Shown here piece after piece: positions 1-8,361 of a DNA stretch of 49,801 nucleotides. This DNA is from Draconibacterium orientale (GTDB taxonomy: Bacteria > Bacteroidota > Bacteroidia > Bacteroidales > UBA1556). The stretch spans positions 1-49,801 of the forward strand of contig DYSI01000007.1 in assembly GCA_020718275.1 (NCBI GenBank), given 5' to 3'. The notes below the pieces were generated by a model. That model ran no database searches. It worked only from the letters and a program-made list of their open reading frames with translations, and was not told the DNA's origin. The first letter of the stretch is position 1; every line of letters starts with the position of its first letter. Made by a program: the position numbers and the translations under genes.

Positions 1-1002
1 AAATAATTCATATACTGTGTCAGTATTATCTAATTTTTTAAATGGACTACTCTCAAATGTTTTTTCTATTCTTTGATTTTGTGCGTCATATATTACTTTC
101 ATGGGTTTATAATAGCTATACGTTTCTCCAGATTCTGCCCCAAGTTTTTGTCCGTGAAAGCGATTAAGGAGTGGAAAATCAGTAGAATCGTAATTGATAA
201 TCTGATCTGGGTAATACTCGTATTTATCTCCATTCCAACCTCCAACAGTTTTCGTAAATACTTCAGCATGATATTGATAGTTGTTTCCCAAAAGTTGTTT
301 AGAAGTAATTATAACCTTTTTTGTGGTGGTTATATTTCCATAACTATTATTGCTAGTTTTATCCTTATAATAGAAAACATCTCCAATATCAAAATTGAAA
401 ACATCTCTAAAACGAGGAATTTCTATCCCGAGATTTCTTTCTTCAATTCCAACTAATTCAAAGGTTTGTGAAATTGAATCAAAGGCTGGAAAATAGACAA
501 AACCATGGTTTTTGGAAAGAATAATGGTATCACCGGAAGAAGTTAAAATAGTGATTAACGAATCAGGAACGCCTAATACGCTTCCCATTGATTTATCTGA
601 AATAAAAGCTTGAATACTTTTCGTGGTATCAAAACTCCAAGTACTTAGCTCAGGAGCGTTGATTTTGAAAAATAGCTGATTGGTAGAATCATTTATGAGC
701 GAAAAATTTCCGTTGGGGTTTATTTTTATACATTTAAATAAAAACTGTGGCTGTTGTTGTCTATAATAACTATGAAAAAATGAGTTACTAATATCGGCAA
801 GCCCAACTTGTTTGGTTATCCTATTGGTAAAAAAGAAGCTATCACCATTAATTTCGTATACAGAATCAACCCAAAGGGTAGGATAATAATTTTCTGAGGA
901 TTGGTAATTGAATTTTTCGTTTTTCGTCAGCGGATGCCAATTCTGGCCAATGGATACAACACTTTGAAGTGTTATAATTAAAATAAAGATTCCTTTAATC
1001 AT
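1..1002 (-). CDS. Partial secreted protein of unknown function (C-terminus beyond window)
   Basis: Reading the minus strand from the ATG at 1002 gives 334 codons without a stop to the window edge. The gene is therefore 3'-truncated by the window, not broken. The product begins with a signal peptide (MIKGIFILIITLQSVVSIGQ). The exported part is rich in Asn, Ser, Tyr and Phe, with alternating hydrophobic residues as in beta-rich Bacteroidota surface or periplasmic proteins. I recognise no family. A good promoter lies at 1052-1082, so transcription diverges from the polyene operon. The C-terminus, where a type IX sorting domain would sit, is outside the window. A plus-strand frame at 73-456 overlaps it and is a shadow. 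Confidence 0.75.
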   Translation of the reverse strand, partial: MIKGIFILIITLQSVVSIGQNWHPLTKNEKFNYQSSENYYPTLWVDSVYEINGDSFFFTNRITKQVGLADISNSFFHSYYRQQQPQFLFKCIKINPNGNFSLINDSTNQLFFKINAPELSTWSFDTTKSIQAFISDKSMGSVLGVPDSLITILTSSGDTIILSKNHGFVYFPAFDSISQTFELVGIEERNLGIEIPRFRDVFNFDIGDVFYYKDKTSNNSYGNITTTKKVIITSKQLLGNNYQYHAEVFTKTVGGWNGDKYEYYPDQIINYDSTDFPLLNRFHGQKLGAESGETYSYYKPMKVIYDAQNQRIEKTFESSPFKKLDNTDTVYELF

Positions 1003-1051
1003 ATCAAAAAACTTGGAGTAAATTTATTATGAATTAGTTATAAATGAATGG

Positions 1052-1082
1052 CAAATATACAATTAAATCATCTTAAAATCAA
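1052..1082 (-). promoter_or_regulatory. Bacteroidota promoter for the left-edge gene
   Basis: On the minus strand a perfect -7 element TATATTTG (1059-1052) follows TTG (1082-1080) at a 20-base spacing. This matches the Bacteroidota TTG...TAnnTTTG consensus. The start codon lies about 50 bases downstream. Confidence 0.6.
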
Positions 1083-1270
1083 CTCTTTGAAATAAATAAG
1101 AGGGTAGTTACAAAATTCAAACGCAACAATTAACCTATATACATATAAAATAGAACTTTAGGATTCTAAAAAACGATAGTTTCGGTTAATTCTGTATTTG
1201 AATTGTTTTAATTTAATAGATAATTCCTAGCACCTCAAAAAAAAGAAATAACTCTATTGCATTGGATTCA

Positions 1271-1299
1271 TTGGGTAAATTGAAAAAGATGTATTTTCG
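1271..1299 (+). promoter_or_regulatory. Candidate promoter of the polyene operon
   Basis: TTG at 1271-1273 is followed after 18 bases by TATTTTCG (1292-1299), which matches TAnnTTTG at all but one position. Transcription would begin near 1305, giving a short leader before the ATG at 1324. No other clear promoter is seen before 11175, where genes overlap or nearly touch. Confidence 0.45.
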
Positions 1300-1323
1300 C
1301 AAATGTAATCCAACCATCACTAA

Positions 1324-2433
1324 ATGGATCAATATACCAACAGCATTGTTTCTGGAAGTTTTGAATACGACCAGGAAATAAGCGCCTTAGACGCAAAATA
1401 CGAAGCGCAAAAAATAGCCTTCGCTCCTATTATGTTTCAAGCAAGTCTTGCACTGCGTGATTTAGGTATACTAGATTTTCTAATGAAAACACGTAAACAA
1501 GGCGCCACGCTACAAGCAATTGCAAGCGCACTTTCTCTTTCGGAATATGGCGTTAAAGTACTGCTCGAAGCTGGTTTAAGTTTACGAATGATTAAACAGA
1601 ACGAAAAAAACTTCTTTATTTCCAAAATTGGTTATTACATTGCTAATGACGAACTTACACGAGCAAATATGGATTTTACCCAAGACGTAAATTACCTCGG
1701 GATGTTTAATTTGCAAGACTCCATTCGCAACGGAAAACCAGAAGGACTAAAAGTTTTCGGCACTTGGCCAACGGTTTACGAAGCACTTAGCGAACTCCCT
1801 GAACCGATTCGTAGAAGTTGGTTTGCTTTTGATCATTACTATTCTGACTATTCATTTCCGGAAGCCATTCCGCTTCTCTTTGCTTTAGATCCTAAAAGCA
1901 TTATGGATATTGGAGGAAATACTGGGAAATTTTCACTCTTTTGCGCCAAAAGCAATCCAGCAGTTGAAATGACGATTGTGGATTTACCTGGACAAATTAA
2001 GGATGCTCAAGCAAATATTGCCAAGGCTGGAATGCAAGAGCGTGTTCACTTTCATCCTGTGAATTTGCTCGGCGAAAACGTAATTTTGCCCAAAGGTTTT
2101 GATATTTTGTGGATGAGTCAGTTTCTGGATTGCTTTTCTCAAGCTGAAATTAGCAAACTACTGCATTATGCAAAAGAAGCCATGAGCGAACAGGCATCTC
2201 TTTTTATCATGGAAACTTTTTGGGATAAACAAAGATTTGAGGCTTCAACCTACAGTCTTCACGCTACCAGTTTATACTTTACGGCCATTGCCAATGGAAA
2301 TAGCCAAATGTATCATAGCGCGGATATGCTTGCTCTCCTTGATCAGGCAGGTTTTTACGTGAAACAAGAATGGCATGAGGTAGGAGTTAGTCACAGCATT
2401 TATCGCTGCATGAAGAAAGTGGAAACCAAATAA
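1324..2433 (+). CDS. SAM-dependent methyltransferase of the polyene cluster
   Basis: This 369-residue protein has the two-part layout of the Methyltransf_2 class. A helical winged-helix/dimerisation part (about residues 25-100) is followed by a Rossmann methyltransferase fold. SAM motif I reads DIGGNTG at residues 195-201, followed by the acidic strand end IVDLPGQ and a later LWMSQFLDCFS helix. The family transfers methyl groups to hydroxyls or carbons of small aromatic and polyketide substrates. As first gene of the operon, 2 bases before the next, it probably methylates the aryl head group or the polyene product. That substrate is an inference from context. The ATG at 1324 follows the operon promoter. 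Confidence 0.8.
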   Translation: MDQYTNSIVSGSFEYDQEISALDAKYEAQKIAFAPIMFQASLALRDLGILDFLMKTRKQGATLQAIASALSLSEYGVKVLLEAGLSLRMIKQNEKNFFISKIGYYIANDELTRANMDFTQDVNYLGMFNLQDSIRNGKPEGLKVFGTWPTVYEALSELPEPIRRSWFAFDHYYSDYSFPEAIPLLFALDPKSIMDIGGNTGKFSLFCAKSNPAVEMTIVDLPGQIKDAQANIAKAGMQERVHFHPVNLLGENVILPKGFDILWMSQFLDCFSQAEISKLLHYAKEAMSEQASLFIMETFWDKQRFEASTYSLHATSLYFTAIANGNSQMYHSADMLALLDQAGFYVKQEWHEVGVSHSIYRCMKKVETK

Positions 2434-2435
2434 GC

Positions 2436-2855
2436 ATGCCAGAACTTACAAACATACTCGACCTTATTCCCCAACGATCCCCAATGGTGCTGGTAGATAA
2501 AATTATTTCCTCCAATAGTGAAGAAACGCTTAGCACTTTTGCCATAAAGGAAAATCACCTCTTGGTTGAAAATGCTTGCCTTAGCGCTTATGGCTTAATC
2601 GAAAACATGGCTCAAACCGCCGCAGCTGCCAATGGTATTGCAAATAGATTGCTGGATGAAAATCCTAAAAAAGGTTTTATTGGCGCAATCAAAGACTTGA
2701 TAATAAACGAATTACCAGGCGTAAACACCAGCATTTTTACCCGTACTAAATTGCTGAATCAAATATTAAACGTGCATATAATCAAAGCTGAAGTTAGAGA
2801 TTCGGAAGATCGGCGATTGGCACATTGTGAAATGAAAATATTTTTAGAAGCCTAA
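2436..2855 (+). CDS. Hotdog-fold 3-hydroxyacyl-ACP dehydratase, ApeP-like
   Basis: This 139-residue hotdog protein opens with IPQRSPMVLVDKI, the counterpart of the LPHRYPxLLVDxI strand of FabA/FabZ. The ENMAQTAAAANG helix follows. The His of the FabZ LPHR motif is Gln here, as I recall for the COG4706/ApeP-type dehydratases of aryl polyene clusters. Its likely job is to remove water from 3-hydroxyacyl-ACP during polyene extension, alone or paired with the second hotdog protein at 9590. Its stop codon TAA overlaps the next ATG (TAATG), which indicates translational coupling. Confidence 0.75.
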   Translation: MPELTNILDLIPQRSPMVLVDKIISSNSEETLSTFAIKENHLLVENACLSAYGLIENMAQTAAAANGIANRLLDENPKKGFIGAIKDLIINELPGVNTSIFTRTKLLNQILNVHIIKAEVRDSEDRRLAHCEMKIFLEA

Positions 2856-3292
2856 TGGATAAATTTGACCTTAAATTATTAAACCGTTGCGAAAGCACCA
2901 TACGCTTCAACGAAGTGGATTCAATGGGGATTTTATGGCATGGACACTATATCAAACTCTTTGAAGACGGACGTGAATCATGGGGACGCGAATACGGACT
3001 CCACTATTTGCAAGTTTTTGAAAATAAAGTTTATACGCCTATCGTCCATAGTTCAATCGACCATAAAGGAATGCTTAGCTACGGTGATACTGCGATGATT
3101 GAGACTGAATACATCGACGCCATAGCCGCCAAACTAATATTCCATTATCGTATCTTTCGCAAATCAGATTTGAGCTTGGTAGCCACCGGAAAAACGGTGC
3201 AGGTTTTTACCAATTTAGATAAACAATTATTATTGAATTTACCAGATTTTGTGATCAATTGGAAAATTCAGCATGGCTTACTTAATACCTAA
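2855..3292 (+). CDS. 4-hydroxybenzoyl-CoA-type thioesterase (hotdog)
   Basis: This is a 145-residue protein of the usual 4HBT length. It carries the family signature FNEVDSMGILWHGHYIKLFE near residues 18-37. VDSMG sits where the catalytic Asp/Asn loop (xDTDxxG) lies, followed by the H..Y....E..R pattern. Such enzymes hydrolyse acyl-CoA or acyl-ACP thioesters in the cytoplasm. Aryl polyene and flexirubin clusters commonly include one, so it may release or proofread the polyene chain on the ACP. The exact substrate cannot be read from the sequence. It overlaps the preceding stop by one base and ends 3 bases before the ketosynthase. Confidence 0.8.
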   Translation: MDKFDLKLLNRCESTIRFNEVDSMGILWHGHYIKLFEDGRESWGREYGLHYLQVFENKVYTPIVHSSIDHKGMLSYGDTAMIETEYIDAIAAKLIFHYRIFRKSDLSLVATGKTVQVFTNLDKQLLLNLPDFVINWKIQHGLLNT

Positions 3293-3295
3293 AGG

Positions 3296-4432
3296 ATGCA
3301 AGAAATCTACTTAATTGGCGAATCCATGATTTCTGCTTTAGGCAGCAGTTTGGAAATTCATCAGGAGAAGATCACCCAAAATAGCAGTGGTTTGCAAATC
3401 CATTCATTGGGGATTTCAGAAACTGAATTACCATTGGGTCTACTTAATTGGGCTTTGTTAGAAAATGATTTTCAAGCACTTAAACTAAATGAAACTTATA
3501 GTCGTTTTGAGAAACTAATGGTACTTGCAGCTCAGCAAGCCGTCGCTAAAGCCGGTATTGATCCTAGCAGTCCAAATTGCATTTTCATCATTTCTACTAC
3601 CAAAGGAAATATAGAATTACTGGATCCGAAACATCCTTTGCACGACCAAAGCAGTAGAATACATCTTTGGTCTTCAGCCCAGCAAATTAGTCGCTATTTC
3701 AATAATCCGAATGAGCCAATGGTAATTTCCAATGCTTGTGTTTCGGGCGTAATGGCGCTCAATTGGGGAGCAGAGTTATTGCGAATGAAAAAATATGAAA
3801 CCGCAATCGTGATTGGTGGTGATATCATTTCGCATTTTGTGCTAAGTGGCTTTCAATCATTCAAATCATTGAGTGCCAAGGCTTGTAAACCATTCGACCG
3901 AGAACGAGACGGACTAAGTTTAGGCGAAGCCTCCGCTTGCATCGTCTTCAGCAGAACACAACTTGCTGATATAGCGCTTTTAGCAGGTGCCTCACACAAT
4001 GATGCGAATCATATTTCAGGGCCTAGCCGCACAGCCGAAGGAATGTATTACGCCGTCAAGGATGCCATTTCTTACGCTGAAATCGACCTTAATCAAATTG
4101 ATAGCATTTCTGCCCATGGAACAGCAACGCCCTATAACGATGAAATGGAAGCGATTGGATTACAACGTTTAGGTTTACAAAATGTGCCAACTCATAGTTT
4201 AAAAGGATTTTGGGGTCATACCTTAGGTGCCGCTGGAATTATTGAAAGTGCAGCCTTAGCATGGAGTATGCGTGTCAATGCCTTGCTTCCCACTTGTGGA
4301 TTTAAGGAATTAGGGGTTTCGGTTCCTATCGAAATATCCGACACAATATCCTATAAACCAATTCACTATGCGCTCAAACTAGCCAGTGGATTCAGTGGTA
4401 TCAATTCCGCACTAATCTTCAAAAAAAGCTAG
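3296..4432 (+). CDS. Beta-ketoacyl-ACP synthase (FabF-like), catalytically intact
   Basis: This is a 378-residue thiolase-fold ketosynthase. It has a full Cys-His-His triad: C148 in SNACVSG, H274 in SAHGTATP and H308 in WGHTLGAAG. It therefore should load an acyl chain and condense it with malonyl-ACP. At 378 residues it is slightly shorter than FabF (about 410). It is one of two intact ketosynthases in the operon, the other being at 5324, and is separated from the half-ketosynthase downstream by 2 bases. By analogy with aryl polyene systems, one of the two would pair with a chain-length-factor-like partner for polyene extension. Which pairs with which is not readable here. Confidence 0.88.
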   Translation: MQEIYLIGESMISALGSSLEIHQEKITQNSSGLQIHSLGISETELPLGLLNWALLENDFQALKLNETYSRFEKLMVLAAQQAVAKAGIDPSSPNCIFIISTTKGNIELLDPKHPLHDQSSRIHLWSSAQQISRYFNNPNEPMVISNACVSGVMALNWGAELLRMKKYETAIVIGGDIISHFVLSGFQSFKSLSAKACKPFDRERDGLSLGEASACIVFSRTQLADIALLAGASHNDANHISGPSRTAEGMYYAVKDAISYAEIDLNQIDSISAHGTATPYNDEMEAIGLQRLGLQNVPTHSLKGFWGHTLGAAGIIESAALAWSMRVNALLPTCGFKELGVSVPIEISDTISYKPIHYALKLASGFSGINSALIFKKS

Positions 4433-4434
4433 CT

Positions 4435-5058
4435 ATGGATCATTATATCACCGCCTTTGGTCGCATTAATTCAACGCAGGCTTCGAGGAACGGAAAGCGG
4501 TTTTGGTCAAATCAAGAAGGATTAAAACTTGCGGATAGTTTAAAAGCAATATATAAAATATTGGGAATGAACTATTTGAAATTTTTCAAAATGGACGAAA
4601 TGAGTAAGCTAGGGGTTTTAGGCGCTGAAATATTGCTCAAGGATTTAAACCTTACTTATCAAGCGCACGAAATCGGAATCCTGATGCTCACCAGCGAGTC
4701 ATCGCTCTTTACTGATCAAAAATATTTCGAAACCATTTCAGATTCTCAAAACTACTTCCCTAGTCCTTCGCTCTTTGTTTATACTTTACCGAATATCGTG
4801 ATGGGCGAAATTGCCATTAAGAATAACTTAAAAGGGGAAAATATTTGCTTTGTACAAGATCAATTCAAAAGTCATTTACTCTTTGATTATGCGAATTATT
4901 TATTGACGAGAGGAAGCCAAAAAGCGCTACTTTTGGCTTTTATTGATGTTACTAAAAACGATTACGAATGCTTTATGATACTGATAGAGAATAATATAAA
5001 AAATAATTTCGGAAGTTTTACTTCAAGTAGAATTGAGGAATTGTATTGCAACGAATAA
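4435..5058 (+). CDS. Half-length ketosynthase (N-terminal domain only), chain-length-factor-like
   Basis: This 207-residue protein resembles only the N-terminal half of a ketosynthase (Pfam Ketoacyl-synt_2 type). The stretch from SPSLFVYTLPN to KGENICFVQDQF lines up with the segment leading to the nucleophilic elbow. By hand alignment the active-site Cys is replaced by Gln143, the residue also found there in type II polyketide chain length factors. The C-terminal domain with both catalytic His residues is absent. The gene ends normally and the ACP follows at 5070, so this looks like a settled small subunit rather than a fresh truncation. It probably forms a heteromer with a neighbouring ketosynthase. 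Codon use resembles its neighbours. Confidence 0.7.
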   Translation: MDHYITAFGRINSTQASRNGKRFWSNQEGLKLADSLKAIYKILGMNYLKFFKMDEMSKLGVLGAEILLKDLNLTYQAHEIGILMLTSESSLFTDQKYFETISDSQNYFPSPSLFVYTLPNIVMGEIAIKNNLKGENICFVQDQFKSHLLFDYANYLLTRGSQKALLLAFIDVTKNDYECFMILIENNIKNNFGSFTSSRIEELYCNE

Positions 5059-5069
5059 ACTTAAAAAAC

Positions 5070-5327
5070 ATGGATGAACTCATACACCAATTAAAAATTG
5101 AAATCATTAGCTGCCTCAATCTAGAAGGACTAAGCCCCGAAGAAATAGACGCCACCCAGCCGCTCTTTAACGAAGGATTGGGACTTGATTCCATTGATGC
5201 ACTAGAACTAATTGTATTAATGGACAAAACCTATGGTTTAAAAATCGTAGAGGCGTCCAAAGGCAAGGAAATTTTTTATTCGGTAGGCACCATGGCCAAA
5301 TACATTATGGAAAATACAAAATCATGA
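5070..5327 (+). CDS. Acyl carrier protein
   Basis: This is an 85-residue ACP with the phosphopantetheine attachment motif GLDSIDALEL. Ser41 would be modified by a holo-ACP synthase. It presumably carries the growing polyene chain between the ketosynthases, dehydratases and thioesterase of this operon. I place the start at the ATG at 5070, which gives MDELIHQLK and normal ACP length. An in-frame TTG at 5046 would only add eight residues inside the preceding gene. The TGA stop overlaps the next ATG (ATGA), so the ACP and the following ketosynthase are translationally coupled. Confidence 0.9.
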   Translation: MDELIHQLKIEIISCLNLEGLSPEEIDATQPLFNEGLGLDSIDALELIVLMDKTYGLKIVEASKGKEIFYSVGTMAKYIMENTKS

Positions 5328-6520
5328 TCAACAAACAAAAAATCTACCTCACCGCAATGAGCGCAATTAGCGCGATTGGTGACCAAGCAGACGACCATTT
5401 TGAGTCCATCAAAAAGGAGAAAACTGGCATTGGAGAAGTGGATTTTTTACAAACAAAACACCGACAAAATTTTCTTTTTGGGGAAGTTAAAAAGAGTAAT
5501 TCTAACTTAATCAAAGAATTAGAACTTTCAAGTGGCTATTACTCACGCACCAGTCTTCTAGGATTATTTGCATGCAAGCAATTACTCGAAACGGCCAAAT
5601 TAAGCCCCGATTTACGAACTGGTTTTATTTCCGCAACCACCGTTGGAGGCATGGATCAGTCCGAGCATTACTTACAAAACTATTTGAAGGGAGAATTTCT
5701 AGACTTTGCAAAAGAACATCCTCTTGGAAGCAGTACCGAATTCATCGCTAATCAGTTGAATTTCAAAGGATATCGCACCACGCTAAGCACAGCATGCAGC
5801 TCTTCTGCCAATGCAATCATTTTAGGTAGCCGATTGATCCAGAGTGGGATGCTTGATCGAGTAGTGGTTGGCGGCGTAGATGTGCTTTCCGCTTTCACCC
5901 TCAATGGATTCAACAGTCTCATGATATTAGATCCGCAGCTATGCAAACCTTTTGATGCCGAGCGAAAGGGTCTGAATTTGGGAGAAGCCGCCGCCTATCT
6001 CCTGATGGAAAATCAGCAAAGTATGGAACAAGGCAAACGTACTGCTATTGCAACATTGAGCGGCTATGCCAATACCAATGATGCATTTCACCAAACCGCA
6101 TCCTCACCTGATGGAGATGGCGCTTTTGCGGCGATGTCAGGCGCTTTGCTTTCAGCCAAGCTCAACCCTCAAGACATAAGCTATATCAACGCCCACGGCA
6201 CTGGAACACCCAATAATGACCTTTCTGAAGGAATTGCAATTCAGCGCTTAATGGCTAATACATCCATTCCTTTTAGTTCTACCAAAGCTTTTACGGGGCA
6301 CACGCTAGGCGCTGCCGCAGCTATCGAAGCGGTTATTTCCCTGCTTTGTATCCAAAACCAATATTTGCCTTTATCATTGAATTTCTATAATCAAATGCCC
6401 GAGTTGAACATAAATCCTATTAAACAATCGATTGAAACAAACATTGTTAAACATGTTATTTCTAATTCTTTTGGTTTTGGAGGCAATAATTCTTCACTCA
6501 TTTTTTCAAAGCCAGAATAA
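5324..6520 (+). CDS. Beta-ketoacyl-ACP synthase II-like (FabF-like), catalytically intact
   Basis: This is a 398-residue ketosynthase with a complete catalytic triad: C158 in STACSSSA, H291 in NAHGTGTP and H326 in FTGHTLGAA. The C-terminal SNSFGFGGNN motif of FabF is also present. It should catalyse decarboxylative condensation of acyl groups with malonyl-ACP. Its start overlaps the ACP stop. The non-catalytic ketosynthase-like gene follows 4 bases after its stop. Adjacency makes a ketosynthase/chain-length-factor heterodimer with the 6525 product the simplest model, as in type II polyketide synthases. That pairing is an inference. Confidence 0.9.
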   Translation: MINKQKIYLTAMSAISAIGDQADDHFESIKKEKTGIGEVDFLQTKHRQNFLFGEVKKSNSNLIKELELSSGYYSRTSLLGLFACKQLLETAKLSPDLRTGFISATTVGGMDQSEHYLQNYLKGEFLDFAKEHPLGSSTEFIANQLNFKGYRTTLSTACSSSANAIILGSRLIQSGMLDRVVVGGVDVLSAFTLNGFNSLMILDPQLCKPFDAERKGLNLGEAAAYLLMENQQSMEQGKRTAIATLSGYANTNDAFHQTASSPDGDGAFAAMSGALLSAKLNPQDISYINAHGTGTPNNDLSEGIAIQRLMANTSIPFSSTKAFTGHTLGAAAAIEAVISLLCIQNQYLPLSLNFYNQMPELNINPIKQSIETNIVKHVISNSFGFGGNNSSLIFSKPE

Positions 6521-6524
6521 GCAA

Positions 6525-7604
6525 ATGAAGACTTCCATCGCCATCCAATCAAGTGCCCTGATTAGTCCCTTTCAAGAACTGGAAATGGTATCTCTAACTA
6601 GTCAAATGCAAAATAATTTTGGCAATCAAGCAAATGCTATTGAACCAAATTATAAAGATTATATTCCAGCCATGCAATCGCGGCGAATGAGTAGAATCCT
6701 TAAAATGACATGGGTAGCTGCTGAAATAGCATTAAAACGGGCTCAAATAGCGATTCCTGAATCTATTTCAGTCGCCAGTTCCATGGGCTGCCTCAGCGAC
6801 ACCATAAAATTCCTGCAAGAGATGATTGAAAACGAAGAGGAATTTATGAAACCAACTGCTTTTATTAATTCTACGCATAATACTTTAGCGGGCTATTTAG
6901 CCATTGGACTCAAGTCGAAAGGCCAAAACTTCACTTTTACGCATAAGGATCTTAATTTTGAACATACCCTCTTAGAGGCAGCTATAAGGCTAAATACCAA
7001 CGAAGTACAAATAGTGCTAATAGGTGCTGTAGAAGAAATAACCACTGAGACGCATACGATCCGCGAGAATTTAGGACTACTGCGTTCAGCTCAGCAAGAA
7101 TCGCATTTACTTTTCGAGCAGCATGAAAAAGGCTATATTGAAGGGGAAACTGCAGCATTCATGGTCTTACAATCTGCTAATAAAGCGACTACAATGCCTA
7201 TAATCCAATGGATTAGCTTCCATTATGATTTAAAAAGCCCACAGGATTTCAACGAATCCTACCATGATTTTCTACTTGCAAACCACTTGCAAAAACATCA
7301 AATACAAGTTATTATTGGAGGAAACACTGGTGATTCGGCAGCGGATAAAGTCCTAAATCAATGGGTAGAGCAACAAAATAATAGCAGTAAATACCTAAAA
7401 TACAAGCATATAAGTGGGGAATTTGCATCCTCAGGAATTATTGGAATTTGGCTTGGTAGTAAAATATTGGAGCAGCAAAATGTTCCAAATTATCTAAACC
7501 ACGACTTTAACCCGAATCAAAAAATCAGCCGCATTGCCATTATCAACCATAATGGAATGAACAACTATAGTTTTATCTTATTATCCAGCAATGACACGAT
7601 TTAA
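6525..7604 (+). CDS. Ketosynthase-like protein without catalytic residues (chain length factor)
   Basis: This 359-residue product keeps the ketosynthase scaffold (for example SSMGCL, STHNTLAGY, IEGETAAFMVLQ). The catalytic positions are lost. By hand alignment the elbow Cys becomes Asp142 in FTHKDLNF, and the HGTGT region reads GGNTGDSAAD without His. This is the pattern of a chain length factor, which shapes the tunnel of an active partner rather than condensing by itself. I start at the ATG at 6525. An upstream in-frame TTG at 6432 lies within the previous gene and is not believable. The last 14 bases overlap the deacetylase start at 7591. Confidence 0.75.
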   Translation: MKTSIAIQSSALISPFQELEMVSLTSQMQNNFGNQANAIEPNYKDYIPAMQSRRMSRILKMTWVAAEIALKRAQIAIPESISVASSMGCLSDTIKFLQEMIENEEEFMKPTAFINSTHNTLAGYLAIGLKSKGQNFTFTHKDLNFEHTLLEAAIRLNTNEVQIVLIGAVEEITTETHTIRENLGLLRSAQQESHLLFEQHEKGYIEGETAAFMVLQSANKATTMPIIQWISFHYDLKSPQDFNESYHDFLLANHLQKHQIQVIIGGNTGDSAADKVLNQWVEQQNNSSKYLKYKHISGEFASSGIIGIWLGSKILEQQNVPNYLNHDFNPNQKISRIAIINHNGMNNYSFILLSSNDTI

Positions 7605-8361
7605 CATCACCAATCTATTATTTGCAGCAGCGCTAATTTATCTCCTTGTGCATGCTTTTGTTAATGGATTTGAGCCATTAGTTTTTGTGTTTTTTGCTAT
7701 TGCCTATTTGCTGATACTCACCGCTGGTGTAATCTTTACCCAACTCAATTTTTTTATTGACCATGAACTAGCCGGCGATGCACGATATAATGAAATATCA
7801 CTCACCTTCGACGATGGTCCGCATGCAGATTGGACTCCTATGGTACTCGAAAAGCTTGCGCATTACAAAGTAAAAGCATGCTTTTTTGTGATTGGCGAAA
7901 AAGCCTCGCAACAGCAAACACTCATCACCAAAATCCATGAACAAGGTCATCTAATTGGGAATCATTCCTACTATCATCATACGCGCTTCCCCTTAGCCAA
8001 ATTAGATGAAATGATACTTGAAATAAATAAAACTAATAAACTGATTTACAAATTTATAAATAAATATCCTGTTTACTTTAGACCACCCTTTGGAGTCACA
8101 AATCCACGCTTAGCCAAAGCAGTTTCGCAAACCAAAATGCTGCCCGTTGCTTGGAGTTTGAGAACTTACGATACCAGCAGAACAGTGGGAAAAGTGATTC
8201 GTAAACTTCAAAAAAAACTGAATGGTGGTGATATTATTTTACTCCACGATCAGCATGAAGGAATCATAGAAATTATAGATTTTTTAATCCCTTACGCACA
8301 AGAGAAAGGTTTTAAATTTGTGCCCTTAGACGAATTATTAAATCAGCAAGCGTATGAATAA
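7591..8361 (+). CDS. Membrane-anchored polysaccharide deacetylase (NodB domain)
   Basis: This 256-residue protein starts with two membrane segments (about residues 8-23 and 29-50), followed by a NodB/CE4 domain. Metal-site and catalytic motifs are visible: TFDDGP (72-77, with D74 and D75), HSYYH (H125 and H129), RPPFG (164-168) and LLHD (H219, D220). The family removes acetyl groups from N-acetylated sugars using a divalent metal. Here it sits between ketosynthase-like and LolA-like genes. I recall similar deacetylases in flexirubin-type clusters of Flavobacteria. The substrate may be a glycan or another amide- or ester-linked group on the final lipid. It overlaps both neighbours. Confidence 0.85.
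   Translation: MTRFNITNLLFAAALIYLLVHAFVNGFEPLVFVFFAIAYLLILTAGVIFTQLNFFIDHELAGDARYNEISLTFDDGPHADWTPMVLEKLAHYKVKACFFVIGEKASQQQTLITKIHEQGHLIGNHSYYHHTRFPLAKLDEMILEINKTNKLIYKFINKYPVYFRPPFGVTNPRLAKAVSQTKMLPVAWSLRTYDTSRTVGKVIRKLQKKLNGGDIILLHDQHEGIIEIIDFLIPYAQEKGFKFVPLDELLNQQAYE

Larger units (their letters stand above)
1003..1323. other. Intergenic region between divergent transcription units
   Basis: This 321-base AT-rich stretch separates the left-edge secreted gene from the polyene operon. It holds one promoter facing each way (1052-1082 minus, 1271-1299 plus). I see no conserved RNA fold, terminator or repeat in it. Confidence 0.6.

Noticed and set aside
73-456. Plus-strand 127-codon open frame
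   Set aside because: It lies wholly inside the minus-strand secreted gene (1-1002), which has a signal peptide and a promoter. The plus-strand translation is low-complexity and Ile/Asn rich.
5046-5069. Eight-residue N-terminal extension of the ACP from an in-frame TTG
   Set aside because: It overlaps the preceding gene, and the ATG at 5070 gives normal ACP length.
6432-6524. N-terminal extension of the ketosynthase-like gene from a TTG inside the previous gene
   Set aside because: The added residues come from another frame of the intact ketosynthase coding sequence. The ATG at 6525 is 4 bases after that gene's stop.
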